From positions 1 to 25,753 of the IMG/VR virus record IMGVR_UViG_3300009593_000107: a stretch of 25,753 nucleotides of DNA; one strand, written 5' to 3'. Position 1 is the first letter of the stretch; each line of letters begins with the position of its first letter. This stretch comes from a virus. This document shows positions 1-8,477 of this stretch, one piece after another. A program made the position numbers and the translations under genes. A model generated the notes under the pieces. That model was not told the DNA's origin. It saw only the letters and a program-made list of their open reading frames with translations, and made no database searches.

Positions 1-1734
1 GAGGCATTAAGAGCTCAAGCTAACGATAAAAGACTTCAGGCCTTATACGCAAGTATAGACGATACAACTAGAGCCTCAATTGACAATACATTGGCAATGA
101 TGGGTAACGTTGGTCCAGAGTTTAAAGAAGGAATTACAGAATTAATTGCTACAGGTGGTGCTCCGTTAAGTGATTATGGTAAAGGTTTAATTGCAACTAT
201 GCCTGAGATGGGCGAAGCGGCAAGACAATTAAAAGCAGGACAAATTACAAACGAAGAATTTATTGAAATAGCTAAACAGGCCCAAGCAAAACAAAGACAG
301 ATGCTAAATGAAAACGGCGAGATGGTAGGAACATACGCGGCTATGGGCGGGACTTTATATAACGCATCATTAGATATTGCTAAAGCAGGTGAAATTGGTG
401 GTAAGTTATCTGAAGCACAGCAACAACAACTAGACGCACAGAAAAATGCTGAAAGAGGATTAACAGAATTTGAAAGTAAAATTACACAAATAAGAAACAC
501 AATTCTTAGTAAACTTATTGATAGTGGTGTGTTTGATCAATTAGCACTAATACTTACAGAAGTAGCTGATGTGTTTACAGGATTGTTTGGTAAAGGTGGA
601 TCAGGTACAAAAACATTAGACAGTTGGTTTGACAGTATTGCTAAATGGATCGACGATGTTAAAAATGCCTTTGGTGCTGGAGCATCAATAGGTGATGTAT
701 TAAAAGAATATGTATGGAAACCTATTAAGAAAGCACTCAGTAATTTCTGGAGTGGTACAGGAGAAACAACTACAACTGAAAACGAAGATGGATCAACTAC
801 TACATCAGTTGACAAAGGATTAAAAGGTCAATTCATTGACAGTCTTAAAAGTGTAGGAAAATATTTGTTTGTAGGTGGTTTGGCTTTAGGAGCCATAATA
901 CTTGCAATGAGTGTAGCCATTGGGGCATTGGCGGCGCCATTAAATCTTGCTAGTCCAGGACTACTTGCACTAGGAGCCGCGTTTGCAGGTATAGGTGTAG
1001 CGGCTGGTGGTATATCATTATTAATAGATGCCATTACAGGTTCAGTAGGTAAGCTGGCCGACGGTGCTAAAAAGTTTGAAGAGCTTGATGCTGATCAACT
1101 TAAACTAGTAGGCGGAGGATTAAAAGAACTTACAGGACCAATAATGGATCTTGCTAAAGGTGGTATAGTTGCAAACTTTGTTGGTTCAGGTGCATTTAAA
1201 AACCTAGCAGATGGTGTTAAAGAATTTGAAAGTGTAAATCCAAGTAACTTACACGCAGTAGGACCTGCATTAACAAGTTTACACAAAGGTATGAGTGCAT
1301 TTACAGGAGATGGTGTACTTGACAGCATTGGTAAAGCATTAGGAAGTTTATTTGGTGGTGGTACTGATAATTTACATACCATAGCAGAAGATGTTAAACT
1401 ATTTGCTGACGTAGACGCACAAGGATTAAAAGCAGTTGGCGACGGATTACAAGGTATTGCTAACTTTATTGAAGCAATGGACGGAGCCAATTTACGTACT
1501 GTTTCCAAATCACTTTCAGAACTTACAAAACAGTTACAAAAATACCAAGAAGAATACAGTAAAATGGATGCAGACACTAAAGCCAATCTTGTTAGCAACT
1601 TTACAAGTTTTGGAGAAGGCCAGAAAGGTGCCGCAGACAAGCTAGATCAGTTAAATAATAGTGTACAAATGATGCTAGTAGAATTAAGAAAACAAACAAG
1701 AGGCATCAACACTACCGCTGATGCGATAGGATAG
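1..1734 (+). CDS. Tape-measure-like structural protein, C-terminal part (5' end outside window)
   Basis: The reading frame is open from base 1, so this is a 577-residue 3' fragment; the first ATG at 91 is internal. The N-terminal part is helical and Gln/Ala/Lys-rich. A long hydrophobic stretch (about bases 850-1040, rich in Gly/Ala/Leu/Ile) could form two membrane-spanning helices, as is usual in phage tape-measure proteins. After it come degenerate repeats of about 50-60 residues around a G-V-K-x-F-x-x-V/L-D/N-x-x-x-L-x-x-V-G-x-x-L core (near 1060-1130, 1210-1275, 1387-1450, 1465-1515), then a coiled-coil-like tail. Tape-measure proteins set tail length and may enter the host membrane at infection. 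It sits 8 bp upstream of the portal gene, where T4 has the tail-tube gene gp19, so the assignment rests on composition rather than synteny. It could be another membrane-active virion protein. Confidence 0.55.
   Translation, partial: EALRAQANDKRLQALYASIDDTTRASIDNTLAMMGNVGPEFKEGITELIATGGAPLSDYGKGLIATMPEMGEAARQLKAGQITNEEFIEIAKQAQAKQRQMLNENGEMVGTYAAMGGTLYNASLDIAKAGEIGGKLSEAQQQQLDAQKNAERGLTEFESKITQIRNTILSKLIDSGVFDQLALILTEVADVFTGLFGKGGSGTKTLDSWFDSIAKWIDDVKNAFGAGASIGDVLKEYVWKPIKKALSNFWSGTGETTTTENEDGSTTTSVDKGLKGQFIDSLKSVGKYLFVGGLALGAIILAMSVAIGALAAPLNLASPGLLALGAAFAGIGVAAGGISLLIDAITGSVGKLADGAKKFEELDADQLKLVGGGLKELTGPIMDLAKGGIVANFVGSGAFKNLADGVKEFESVNPSNLHAVGPALTSLHKGMSAFTGDGVLDSIGKALGSLFGGGTDNLHTIAEDVKLFADVDAQGLKAVGDGLQGIANFIEAMDGANLRTVSKSLSELTKQLQKYQEEYSKMDADTKANLVSNFTSFGEGQKGAADKLDQLNNSVQMMLVELRKQTRGINTTADAIG
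1048..1512 (+). repeat. Degenerate tandem repeats in the tape-measure-like protein
   Basis: Four imperfect copies of a short helix-turn-helix-like unit follow the hydrophobic segment. Three copies share a run of the type VKxFxxxDxxxLxxVGxGL (starts near 1066, 1216 and 1390); the fourth, near 1468, keeps only the AMDGANLRTVSKSL portion. Spacing is irregular (about 150-175 bp), so these are protein-level repeats, not DNA satellites. Confidence 0.6.
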
Positions 1735-1742
1735 GATACTAA

Positions 1743-3497
1743 ATGAGTTGGAAAAGATACTTTAACCCAGTAGAAACAGATAAAGGAACGTCTGGCAACT
1801 ACTCACCTTTAGGGGGAGCGGGTAATAATGGTATGGGTCCAGCCCAAGCAAATTATTCATCATACTTACCAGATGTTTACGTTGGTAGTCCAAACCGTAT
1901 TGAACGTTATGGACAATACAACACAATGGATTTAGATTCAGAAGTAAATGCCGCATTAGATATTTTAGCAGAATTTACAAGTCAAAAAAACAAAAACAAT
2001 CAATCACCATTTGTAATTGACTATAAACAAGATGCAACAAATTCAGAAGTACAAGCATTAAAATTGTACTTACAACAATGGTGTAAAATACAAAATTTTG
2101 AAACTAAAATGTTTCGTATATTACGTAACATTTTTAAATATGGTGATGCTTTTTTCATTAGAGATCCTGAAACTAAACGTTGGTTCCATGTTGACCCAGC
2201 AAACGTTTCACGTATTATTGTAAATGAATCACAAGGTAAAACACCAGAACAATACATTGTTAAAAATGTAAACTTAAACTTTAAAAATGCAGTAGCAACT
2301 ACTCCGCATCAAACAAACGGAAATGTTACAGGTGGTGGAGATGGATACTTAACAGGTTCAGTACGTGGACAAGTAGGTGCTCCTAATCAATCAATGAGCG
2401 GTGGACGTTTCCAAAAAGACGTTCAAGAAATTGCCATTGATGCAGAGAACATGATACATTTAAGTTTAAGTGAAGGACTTGATAACAACTTTCCATTTGG
2501 TAACAGTTTGTTAGAAAGTATATTTAAAGTATACAAACAAAAAGAATTACTTGAAGATGCAATTATAATATACAGAGTACAAAGAGCGCCTGAACGTAGA
2601 GTGTTTTATGTAGATGTAGGTAATATGCCATCACACTTGGCTATGCAATTTGTTGAACGTGTTAAAACAGACATTCACCAAAGACGTATACCTAGTGCAA
2701 CAGGTGGCGGACAAAATGTTATTGATAGTGCATACAATCCATTATCAATTAACGAAGACTACTTCTTTCCACAGACTGCTGAAGGGCGTGGCTCTAAAGT
2801 TGAAACATTACCAGGTGGTACTAATTTAGGGGAAATTGATGATCTTAAATATTTTACTAATAAGCTGGTACGTGGTTTGCGTATTCCTAGTTCTTATCTT
2901 CCTACAGGGCCTGACGATGGTGCTACTCAATTCCAAGATGGGCGAGTGGGTACTGCATACATACAAGAATTAAGATTTAACACATATTGTGAAAGATTAC
3001 AAAATTTAGTAGTAGAAGAATTTAATCAAGAGTTTAAACGTTACTTGTTAGAAAAAGGCGTAAACATTGATACTGCTATGTTTGATTTAAGATTCCAACC
3101 ACCACAAAACTTTGCAAGTTACAGACAAAGTGAAATTGATAATGCAAGAGTACCAACTTATACACAAATGAGTGCTATACCTTACATTTCAAATAGATTT
3201 GCACTTAAACGTTTCTTAGGAATGACAGAAGAGGAACTTGCAGAAAACGAAAGATTGTGGCGTGAAGAGAATGATGAAAATATTACACCACCACCAACAG
3301 ATTCAGCAGGTGAATTAAGAAGTGCTGGAATCTCAAGTGCAGGTATGTCAGCAGACATGGCCGGTGCAGGAGCAGGTGAAGACGTAGCGGCTGACGGAGA
3401 AGAGCCAGCACCAGTAGATGGTGGAACAGCACCTCCTCCAGGAACAGCAACAGGTGGACCAGCAGGCGGTGGCGGAACACCACCAGCAGGAGTATAA
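1743..3497 (+). CDS. 20: Portal vertex protein (T4 gp20 family)
   Basis: The product of 584 residues (T4 gp20 has 524) forms the dodecameric ring at the unique head vertex that starts prohead assembly, docks the terminase and later joins the tail. The N-terminus (MSWKRYFNP, then a YVGSPNRIERYGQYNTMDLDSE block and ALDILAEFTSQKN) is the typical opening of marine T4-like portals. The central YRVQRAPERRVFYVDVGNMP and TLPGGTNLGEIDDLKYFTNKL blocks and the SSYLPTG...TQFQDGR segment are conserved gp20 motifs. The last 70 or so residues are a low-complexity Gly/Ala/Pro tail, probably disordered. It starts 8 bp after the preceding stop. Its own stop codon lies inside a perfect late-promoter motif (3493-3500). 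Identification is secure. Confidence 0.96.
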   Translation: MSWKRYFNPVETDKGTSGNYSPLGGAGNNGMGPAQANYSSYLPDVYVGSPNRIERYGQYNTMDLDSEVNAALDILAEFTSQKNKNNQSPFVIDYKQDATNSEVQALKLYLQQWCKIQNFETKMFRILRNIFKYGDAFFIRDPETKRWFHVDPANVSRIIVNESQGKTPEQYIVKNVNLNFKNAVATTPHQTNGNVTGGGDGYLTGSVRGQVGAPNQSMSGGRFQKDVQEIAIDAENMIHLSLSEGLDNNFPFGNSLLESIFKVYKQKELLEDAIIIYRVQRAPERRVFYVDVGNMPSHLAMQFVERVKTDIHQRRIPSATGGGQNVIDSAYNPLSINEDYFFPQTAEGRGSKVETLPGGTNLGEIDDLKYFTNKLVRGLRIPSSYLPTGPDDGATQFQDGRVGTAYIQELRFNTYCERLQNLVVEEFNQEFKRYLLEKGVNIDTAMFDLRFQPPQNFASYRQSEIDNARVPTYTQMSAIPYISNRFALKRFLGMTEEELAENERLWREENDENITPPPTDSAGELRSAGISSAGMSADMAGAGAGEDVAADGEEPAPVDGGTAPPPGTATGGPAGGGGTPPAGV

Positions 3498-3500
3498 ATA
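3493..3500 (+). promoter_or_regulatory. T4-type late promoter (TATAAATA), overlapping the portal stop codon
   Basis: This is an exact TATAAATA, the T4 late -10 element read by the gp55-type sigma. The TAA inside it is the stop codon of the portal gene. In T4 the motif spans about -13 to -6, which puts +1 near 3506, the A of the next start codon, so a transcript begun here would be leaderless or nearly so. Confidence 0.6.
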
Positions 3501-3505
3501 GTATT

Positions 3506-3751
3506 ATGATATTACGTGAGCTATTCTATTTCGATAAAGAAACACTTGAGCCAGTAGAGAACAAGGGTTATGATCCATCTATGGACGATTCTATTGTTTC
3601 AAAAGATGATACACGTAAGACTAGATTAACACTACGTCAGATTAATAAGATTCGTAAAGCAAGTGAACTACATAAAGAAGAGCAAGAGAAAGAATTGCAC
3701 TTCGTTAGACAAATGTACGGCTTGGCCGCTAACGCAGAGCAGGCAGTTTAA
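3506..3751 (+). CDS. Small conserved head-module protein, function unknown
   Basis: An 81-residue charged protein. The second half holds the block DDTRKTRLTLRQINKIRKASELHKEEQEKEL, strongly basic then acidic and predicted helical, which could act as a nucleic-acid or scaffold-binding segment. A small protein of this type between portal and protease genes is, to my recollection, common in marine T4-like phages, in the position where T4 carries the prohead-core genes 67 and 68. No real Shine-Dalgarno sequence lies upstream; translation may depend on coupling with the portal gene 8 bp away or on a leaderless late transcript. I assign no activity; a minor prohead component is an inference from position only. 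Confidence 0.75.
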   Translation: MILRELFYFDKETLEPVENKGYDPSMDDSIVSKDDTRKTRLTLRQINKIRKASELHKEEQEKELHFVRQMYGLAANAEQAV

Positions 3752-3768
3752 CTTTACGAGGAAATTAA

Positions 3769-4407
3769 ATGTCCACAGCCTTTGTAATAGGTAATGGAAA
3801 ATCAAGAATACCAATCCCACTAGAAGCATTAAAGCAACACGGTAAGCTATATGCCTGTAATGCGGTTTATAGAGAGTTTGAACCCGACTACCTAGTTGCT
3901 GTTGATACTAAAATGATCAGCGAGATCAATAGACATAAGTGGCAATACAATCATGAAGTATGGACTAATCCTAATAAAGCATACGACAATATGAATCTTT
4001 TTAACTTCTTTGAGGAGCCATTGGGTTGGAGTAGTGGACCTACAGCATTATGGTTAGCAACGTATGGCGATAAAAAGAACCCTACTGCACACCAGCATGA
4101 TACAATATATATACTAGGGTTTGATTTTAAAGGTACAACACCAGATAACTTAAAAGGTGAGGGCGGATCGCTTAATAATATATACGCAGATACAGAAAAT
4201 TATAAAAAATCAAACGACCCTGCTACATACCACGGTAATTGGGCCAGGCAGGTTGGCATAGTTTGTCAGAAAAATCCTCAAAAGAGATATATAAGAGTAG
4301 TAACAAACAAACAGGATTACTGTCCGGACAACTTAACGCAGTTAGTTAACTTTTCGAACATGGAAACGGCAGAATTCATGCAAAACTTTAAGATTCTACA
4401 ATCTTAA
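3769..4407 (+). CDS. DUF115/MptE-like Rossmann-type protein, possible enzyme
   Basis: A 212-residue protein beginning MSTAFVIGNGKSR, a glycine-rich loop after a beta strand, followed by GKLYACNAVYREFEPDYLVAVDTKMI: strand, then the phrase 'your position, the place where it lives, Asp'. This order (IGNGxSR, then a CNAVY-like segment, then PDYLVAVD) resembles the DUF115 / 6-hydroxymethylpterin pyrophosphokinase MptE-like fold, which also occurs in sugar-transfer loci. Further on are GWSSGPTALWLATYG and IYILGFDFKG, which look like a substrate pocket and a second strand-turn. It follows a GAGGAA ribosome site and lies 17 bp after the 81-aa gene, inside the head module. An enzyme here is unusual; the T4 head cluster has none between gp20 and gp21 apart from structural proteins. 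Function is inferred from fold-like motifs only. Confidence 0.7.
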   Translation: MSTAFVIGNGKSRIPIPLEALKQHGKLYACNAVYREFEPDYLVAVDTKMISEINRHKWQYNHEVWTNPNKAYDNMNLFNFFEEPLGWSSGPTALWLATYGDKKNPTAHQHDTIYILGFDFKGTTPDNLKGEGGSLNNIYADTENYKKSNDPATYHGNWARQVGIVCQKNPQKRYIRVVTNKQDYCPDNLTQLVNFSNMETAEFMQNFKILQS

Positions 4408-4457
4408 TGTAAAACCGGCGTATTTTCGCCTATATCTACGCACTTTTCTTCATAAAC

Positions 4458-4465
4458 CATAAATA
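4458..4465 (+). promoter_or_regulatory. Late promoter variant (CATAAATA)
   Basis: CATAAATA differs from the T4 late element by one base and lies in the only sizeable gap (4408-4509) of the head module. The predicted +1 is about G4471, giving a leader of some 39 nt with an AGGAGG-type ribosome site ahead of the gene at 4510. It would drive the core protein, protease, scaffold and capsid genes, which are needed in large amounts. Confidence 0.7.
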
Positions 4466-4509
4466 CAAGTGACAGCCTTACCACATCTAAACAATAGGAG
4501 GATAATAAA

Positions 4510-5526
4510 ATGGCAAATCAATCTAAATTTGAAGCGATGCTTGAAAAGTTAATCGCAGAAGACAAAGCGGGAGCTGAAGAATTATTTCACGAAATAGTTG
4601 TTGAGAAATCTCGTTCAATATACGAAGATTTACTTGAAACTGACACAGCAGAAGTTGAAGTTGACGAAGCGAAAGCAGATGCTAAATCAGAAGATAAAGT
4701 AGAAGAAAAAACAGAAGAAGCTAAAGAAGACGAAAAAGTTGAAGAAGTTGCAAAAGACGAAGAAGCAAAAGAAGACAAAGTTGAAGAAAAAGCTGAAGCT
4801 GATGCAGAAGACAAAGTTGAAGAAAAAGCTGAAGATTCTAAAGACGAAGAAGTTAAAGAAGAATTAGTTGACATTCAACCAGTTGCAGACGAAATTACAC
4901 CAGAAGATGACATGGGTGGCGATGCCGCTGATGACATGATTGCTGACATCGAAGACGGTGAAGGTGAAGAAGGTGAAGAAGATAAAGGTGACGACGAAGA
5001 CTTAGAAGACAGAGTTGTTGACCTTGAAGATGCTCTTGATGATCTTAAAGCTGAATTTGACGGCATGATGGCTGACAAAGACGGTGACGACGCTGAAGCA
5101 GATGCAGAACCAGAAATGGATGCAGACGCAGATGGCGAAGAAGGTGACGAAGAGAAGGAAGATGAAGCTGTTGATACAGAAGCTACTTCCGAACTTGAGC
5201 AACCTGCGTTTGAAAATGCTGAGAAACCAGTACAATCAAGCACAGAGCTAATGAGAGAATACGTAACTAAAGTTGCTGAACCTAAAAGAGATTCAGGAAC
5301 AGACGGTACTAAATCTCCAGTAGCTGGAAAAAATGATATGGGCGGCGACGCTGGAAACATTGCCAAAGGTGGTGAAGAATCCGGAAGTAAAGCGGCAAGT
5401 CCAAAAGAAGACTCTGCAGGGAACGTTAACGTACCAGGCGGAAAAGCTTCTAAATCATTAAAAAGCTCAAAAGCGGCTGTTACAGCCGAAAAGGGTGCCG
5501 ACACTGATTCAGTTATCGGTTCCTAA
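4510..5526 (+). CDS. Hyperacidic prohead-core protein (gp67/gp68-like position)
   Basis: A 338-residue protein. The first 40 residues (FEAMLEKLIAEDKAGAEELFHE...) are an amphipathic helical module like the starts of prohead-core proteins of marine T4-like phages. Residues about 45-235 are almost only E, D, K, A and V, with repeats of the VEEKAEAD / AEDKVEEK type. The C-terminal third is less charged (SPVAGKNDMGGDAGNIAKGG...) and recalls other marine phage core proteins. T4 gp67 and gp68, the core components encoded between gp20 and gp21, are also small and charged; this is much longer. The role inferred is internal prohead core, removed by the protease encoded next. It has an AGGAGG ribosome site and precedes the protease gene by 24 bp. 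The long antisense Ser-rich frames opposite it are a by-product of its composition. Confidence 0.72.
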   Translation: MANQSKFEAMLEKLIAEDKAGAEELFHEIVVEKSRSIYEDLLETDTAEVEVDEAKADAKSEDKVEEKTEEAKEDEKVEEVAKDEEAKEDKVEEKAEADAEDKVEEKAEDSKDEEVKEELVDIQPVADEITPEDDMGGDAADDMIADIEDGEGEEGEEDKGDDEDLEDRVVDLEDALDDLKAEFDGMMADKDGDDAEADAEPEMDADADGEEGDEEKEDEAVDTEATSELEQPAFENAEKPVQSSTELMREYVTKVAEPKRDSGTDGTKSPVAGKNDMGGDAGNIAKGGEESGSKAASPKEDSAGNVNVPGGKASKSLKSSKAAVTAEKGADTDSVIGS

Positions 5527-5550
5527 TAGTTTGTTGTTAAGGAGAACTAG

Positions 5551-6183
5551 GTGATAAACTTAAGAGAGAACTTGACGTTCGACCAAGCAAAATTGGTTTT
5601 AGAGACTACTGAGAACGACAAGGGTGGAAAAGACCTTTACATGAAGGGAATTTGCATCCAAGGCGGAGTAAAAAATGCTAACCAGCGAGTTTACCCTGTT
5701 ACCGAGATTAGTAGGGCTGTCAACACACTCAACGACCAAATAACTGGTGGATATTCAGTTCTTGGAGAAGTTGATCATCCAGAAGGACTTAACATAAACT
5801 TAGACCGTGTTTCGCACATGATCACAGAAATGTGGATGGACGGACCAAACGGTTATGGGAAACTTAAAGTATTACCTACGCCGATGGGACAACTAGTTAA
5901 AACAATGCTGGAAAGCGGAGTTAAACTAGGTGTTTCATCACGTGGTAGCGGAAACGTCATGGAAGACGGGTCCGGTCAAGTAAGCGATTACGAGATTATT
6001 ACAGTCGATGTAGTTGCTCAACCCAGTGCTCCAGGTGCCTACCCGACACCAATTTACGAGCATTTATTAAATGCCCGTGGGGGGTACAAGGCACTAGAAT
6101 TAGCACGAGAAGTTCGAGGCAACGAGAAGGCGCAAAAGTATTTGAAGGAATCTTTGGTTAATATAATCAAAGGCCTCCAGTAA
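5551..6183 (+). CDS. 21: Prohead core protease (T4 gp21 family)
   Basis: A 210-residue serine protease (T4 gp21 has 212) that digests the prohead core and trims capsid proteins after L/I-x-E motifs before DNA packaging. The likely catalytic His is H76 in GEVDHPE; the likely nucleophile is a serine of GVSSRGSG (S129 or S130); D153 in ITVDVVAQPSAPGAYP is a plausible third member. All these blocks are family hallmarks. The start is GTG, chosen because AAGGAG lies at the correct distance and MINLRENLTFDQAKL reads as a normal N-terminus. It sits 13 bp before the scaffold gene, as in T4. Confidence 0.95.
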   Translation: MINLRENLTFDQAKLVLETTENDKGGKDLYMKGICIQGGVKNANQRVYPVTEISRAVNTLNDQITGGYSVLGEVDHPEGLNINLDRVSHMITEMWMDGPNGYGKLKVLPTPMGQLVKTMLESGVKLGVSSRGSGNVMEDGSGQVSDYEIITVDVVAQPSAPGAYPTPIYEHLLNARGGYKALELAREVRGNEKAQKYLKESLVNIIKGLQ

Positions 6184-6196
6184 TAAGGAGAAAAAT

Positions 6197-7300
6197 ATGT
6201 TGGAAGCACTGAAATCACTTTTTGAAAACAACGCAATTTCAGAAGAAATCAGAGCAGACATCCAAGAAGCATGGGACAAACAGATTGCTGAAAACAAGCT
6301 GAATGTTACTGCTGAACTTCGTGAAGAGTTCGCTAAAAAATACGAACATGATAAAGCTACTATGGTTGAAGCAATTGATTCCATGGTGACAACAAAACTT
6401 CAAGAAGAAATTTCCGAATTCGCTGAAGACAGAAAACAATTAGCAGAAGCAAGAGCCAAATATGCTGTTGCTATGCGTGAAAACGCAGGCTTGTTAAAAG
6501 GTTTTGTATTTGAACAGTTGAAAAAGGAAGTGGGTGAGCTACATGAAGACCAAAAAGTAATGTCAGATAAGTTTGGCAAACTTGAGGAATTCGTTGTAGA
6601 AGCTCTTGCTAAAGAAATTGCAGAGTTCCACGAAGATAAAAAAGACTTGGCTGAAACTAAAGTAAGATTAGTTAGAGAAGCCAAAGAACACTTGACAAAA
6701 GTACGCAAGTCTTTTGTTGAGAAAAGTGCAAAAATTGTATCTGAAGGAGTTAGTAAAAAACTTACAAGTGAAATTACTCAACTTAAAGAAGATATTGATT
6801 CAGCACGTAAGAATGATTTTGGTCGCAAAATTTTCGAAACGTTTGCAGGCGAGTATGCAAATAGCTACTTAAACGAAAAATCTGAAACAGCTAAACTTTT
6901 AAAAGTTGTAGACGTTAAAGAAAAAGCAGTTGAAGAAGCTAAAGCAGAAGTCGAAGAAGTTAAGAAAATCGTCGAGAGTAAAGACGCAGAAATTAATAAA
7001 ATTTCTGATGCGGCTAAACGTAAAGAAGTAATGCACGAATTAACTGGACCTTTGAGCAAGGACCAGCGTGAGATTATGGTAGACTTACTGGAAAATGTAC
7101 AGACAGATGGTTTGAGAAAAGCATTTGATAAGTATATTCCGGCAGTAATTGACGGTAAAACTCCAGCGAAGAAGAAGGCGACATTAACAGAGTCAGAGGC
7201 AAAAGAAATCACAGGCAATAAAGAATCTAACGTTAGTAGAGTAAGTCAAGAAGAGAATAATAATATTATTCACATTCAAAAACTTGCTGGATTGAAATAA
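6197..7300 (+). CDS. 22: Prohead core scaffold protein (T4 gp22 family)
   Basis: A 367-residue, nearly all-helical protein (T4 gp22 has 269), the main internal scaffold around which gp23 assembles. The middle has internal repeats around E-x-x-E-F/L-x-E-D-x-K/R-x-L/M-A/S-E/D (near residues 70-90, 110-130 and 140-158), consistent with coiled-coil packing. It contains many L-x-E tripeptides (for example LRE, LQE, LAE, LHE, LKE, LNE, LLE, LTE), the recognition pattern of gp21, as expected of a protein reduced to peptides during maturation. The C-terminus NIIHIQKLAGLK resembles the short hydrophobic tail of marine gp22 proteins. Ribosome site AAGGAG; 13 bp after gp21 and 10 bp before gp23. The name rests on order and composition, since scaffolds diverge fast. 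Confidence 0.9.
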   Translation: MLEALKSLFENNAISEEIRADIQEAWDKQIAENKLNVTAELREEFAKKYEHDKATMVEAIDSMVTTKLQEEISEFAEDRKQLAEARAKYAVAMRENAGLLKGFVFEQLKKEVGELHEDQKVMSDKFGKLEEFVVEALAKEIAEFHEDKKDLAETKVRLVREAKEHLTKVRKSFVEKSAKIVSEGVSKKLTSEITQLKEDIDSARKNDFGRKIFETFAGEYANSYLNEKSETAKLLKVVDVKEKAVEEAKAEVEEVKKIVESKDAEINKISDAAKRKEVMHELTGPLSKDQREIMVDLLENVQTDGLRKAFDKYIPAVIDGKTPAKKKATLTESEAKEITGNKESNVSRVSQEENNNIIHIQKLAGLK

Positions 7301-7310
7301 GGAGAAAACA

Positions 7311-8477
7311 ATGTCAGAACTACTAGAAAGTCGCTGGCAGGATACCAAAACTGCTCTTTTAGAAGGCCTTAATGGCAACAAAAAAGCTGTAATGGCAAGT
7401 ACTCTAGAAAACACACGCAAGTGGTTGAATGAGACTGCAACAGCTGGTTCTACAAGCGCCGGTAATGTAGCAACTCTAAATAGAGTTATCCTACCAGTAA
7501 TCAGAAGGGTCATGCCTACTGTAATAGCCAACGAATTAGTTGGTGTACAGCCTATGACAGGACCAGTGGGTCAAATCCACACATTAAGAGTACGTTACGC
7601 AGATTCATCTGATGGTAACGAAGTTGGTGAAGAAGCATTATCACCATTTAAGATCGCGGCGGCATATTCAGGTAACGCCACTGACGCAACACCAAAAGGT
7701 GGAGCAACAGCGGCACTTGAAGGTCAAGCAGGTAAGAGATTATCTATCCAGATCTTAAAGCAAACTGTCGAAGCAAAAACTAGAAAGCTATCAGCTAGAT
7801 GGACTTTTGAAGCGGCACAAGATGCTCAAGCACAGCAAGGCATCGATATTGAAGCAGAAATTATGGCGGCATTAGCCCAAGAAATTACTGCTGAGATCGA
7901 TCAAGAAGTATTAGCTTCTTTAAGAGCTTTGGCTGGAACGCAAAACCAACAAGCATACGACCAGAACGCTGTAAGCGGTACTGCAACATTCGTAGGTGAT
8001 GAACACGCGGCTTTGGCTGTGATGATCAACCGTGTTGCTAACAACATCGCACAGAGAACTAGACGTGGTGCTGGTAACTATGCTGTGGTATCACCACACG
8101 CATTAACTATCCTACAATCTGCAACAACTTCAGCGTTCGCAAGAACTACTGAAGGTGCATTTGAGGCTCCTACAAATACTAAAATGGTTGGAACATTAAA
8201 TTCAGCTATGAAAGTATATGTAGATTCATATGCCACTGATGCAACAGCAGTATTAGTTGGATACAAAGGTTCAAGTGAATCAGACGCACCTGCGTTCTAC
8301 TGCCCTTACATTCCTTTAATGTCAAGTGGCGTAGTACTAGATCCGTCTAGCTTTGAACCAGTAGTAAGTTTCATGACTAGATACGGATATGTTGAGTTAA
8401 ACAACACAGCATCTTCACTAGGTAATGCGGCTGACTACTTAGGTACAGTTACTATTGCGAACGTAACTTTTAGCTAA
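7311..8477 (+). CDS. 23: Major capsid protein (T4 gp23 family)
   Basis: The 388-residue HK97-fold shell protein. The block VIRRVMPTVIANELVGVQPMTGPVGQIHTLRVRYA (residues about 64-98) is the family signature of T4-like capsids. The motif ARWTFEAAQDAQAQQGIDIEAEI and the C-terminal FMTRYGYVELNN region are also typical. The N-terminus has candidate gp21 sites after E6, E18 and E41; cutting after LNE (E41) would give a mature start TATAGST, in the same place as the known cut of T4 gp23 relative to the signature. The protein is much shorter than T4 gp23 (521), so the extra inserted domain is probably small or missing. AAGGAG ribosome site. A strong terminator follows 31 bp after the stop. Confidence 0.98.
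   Translation: MSELLESRWQDTKTALLEGLNGNKKAVMASTLENTRKWLNETATAGSTSAGNVATLNRVILPVIRRVMPTVIANELVGVQPMTGPVGQIHTLRVRYADSSDGNEVGEEALSPFKIAAAYSGNATDATPKGGATAALEGQAGKRLSIQILKQTVEAKTRKLSARWTFEAAQDAQAQQGIDIEAEIMAALAQEITAEIDQEVLASLRALAGTQNQQAYDQNAVSGTATFVGDEHAALAVMINRVANNIAQRTRRGAGNYAVVSPHALTILQSATTSAFARTTEGAFEAPTNTKMVGTLNSAMKVYVDSYATDATAVLVGYKGSSESDAPAFYCPYIPLMSSGVVLDPSSFEPVVSFMTRYGYVELNNTASSLGNAADYLGTVTIANVTFS

Noticed and set aside
4417-4430. GGCG..CGCC hairpin after the 3769 gene
   Set aside because: Only a 4-bp stem without a T run, so not convincing as a terminator.
4587-5504. Long antisense Ser-rich ORFs
   Set aside because: They are mirror images of the GAA/GAC/AAA-rich acidic gene on the + strand, with no ribosome sites.
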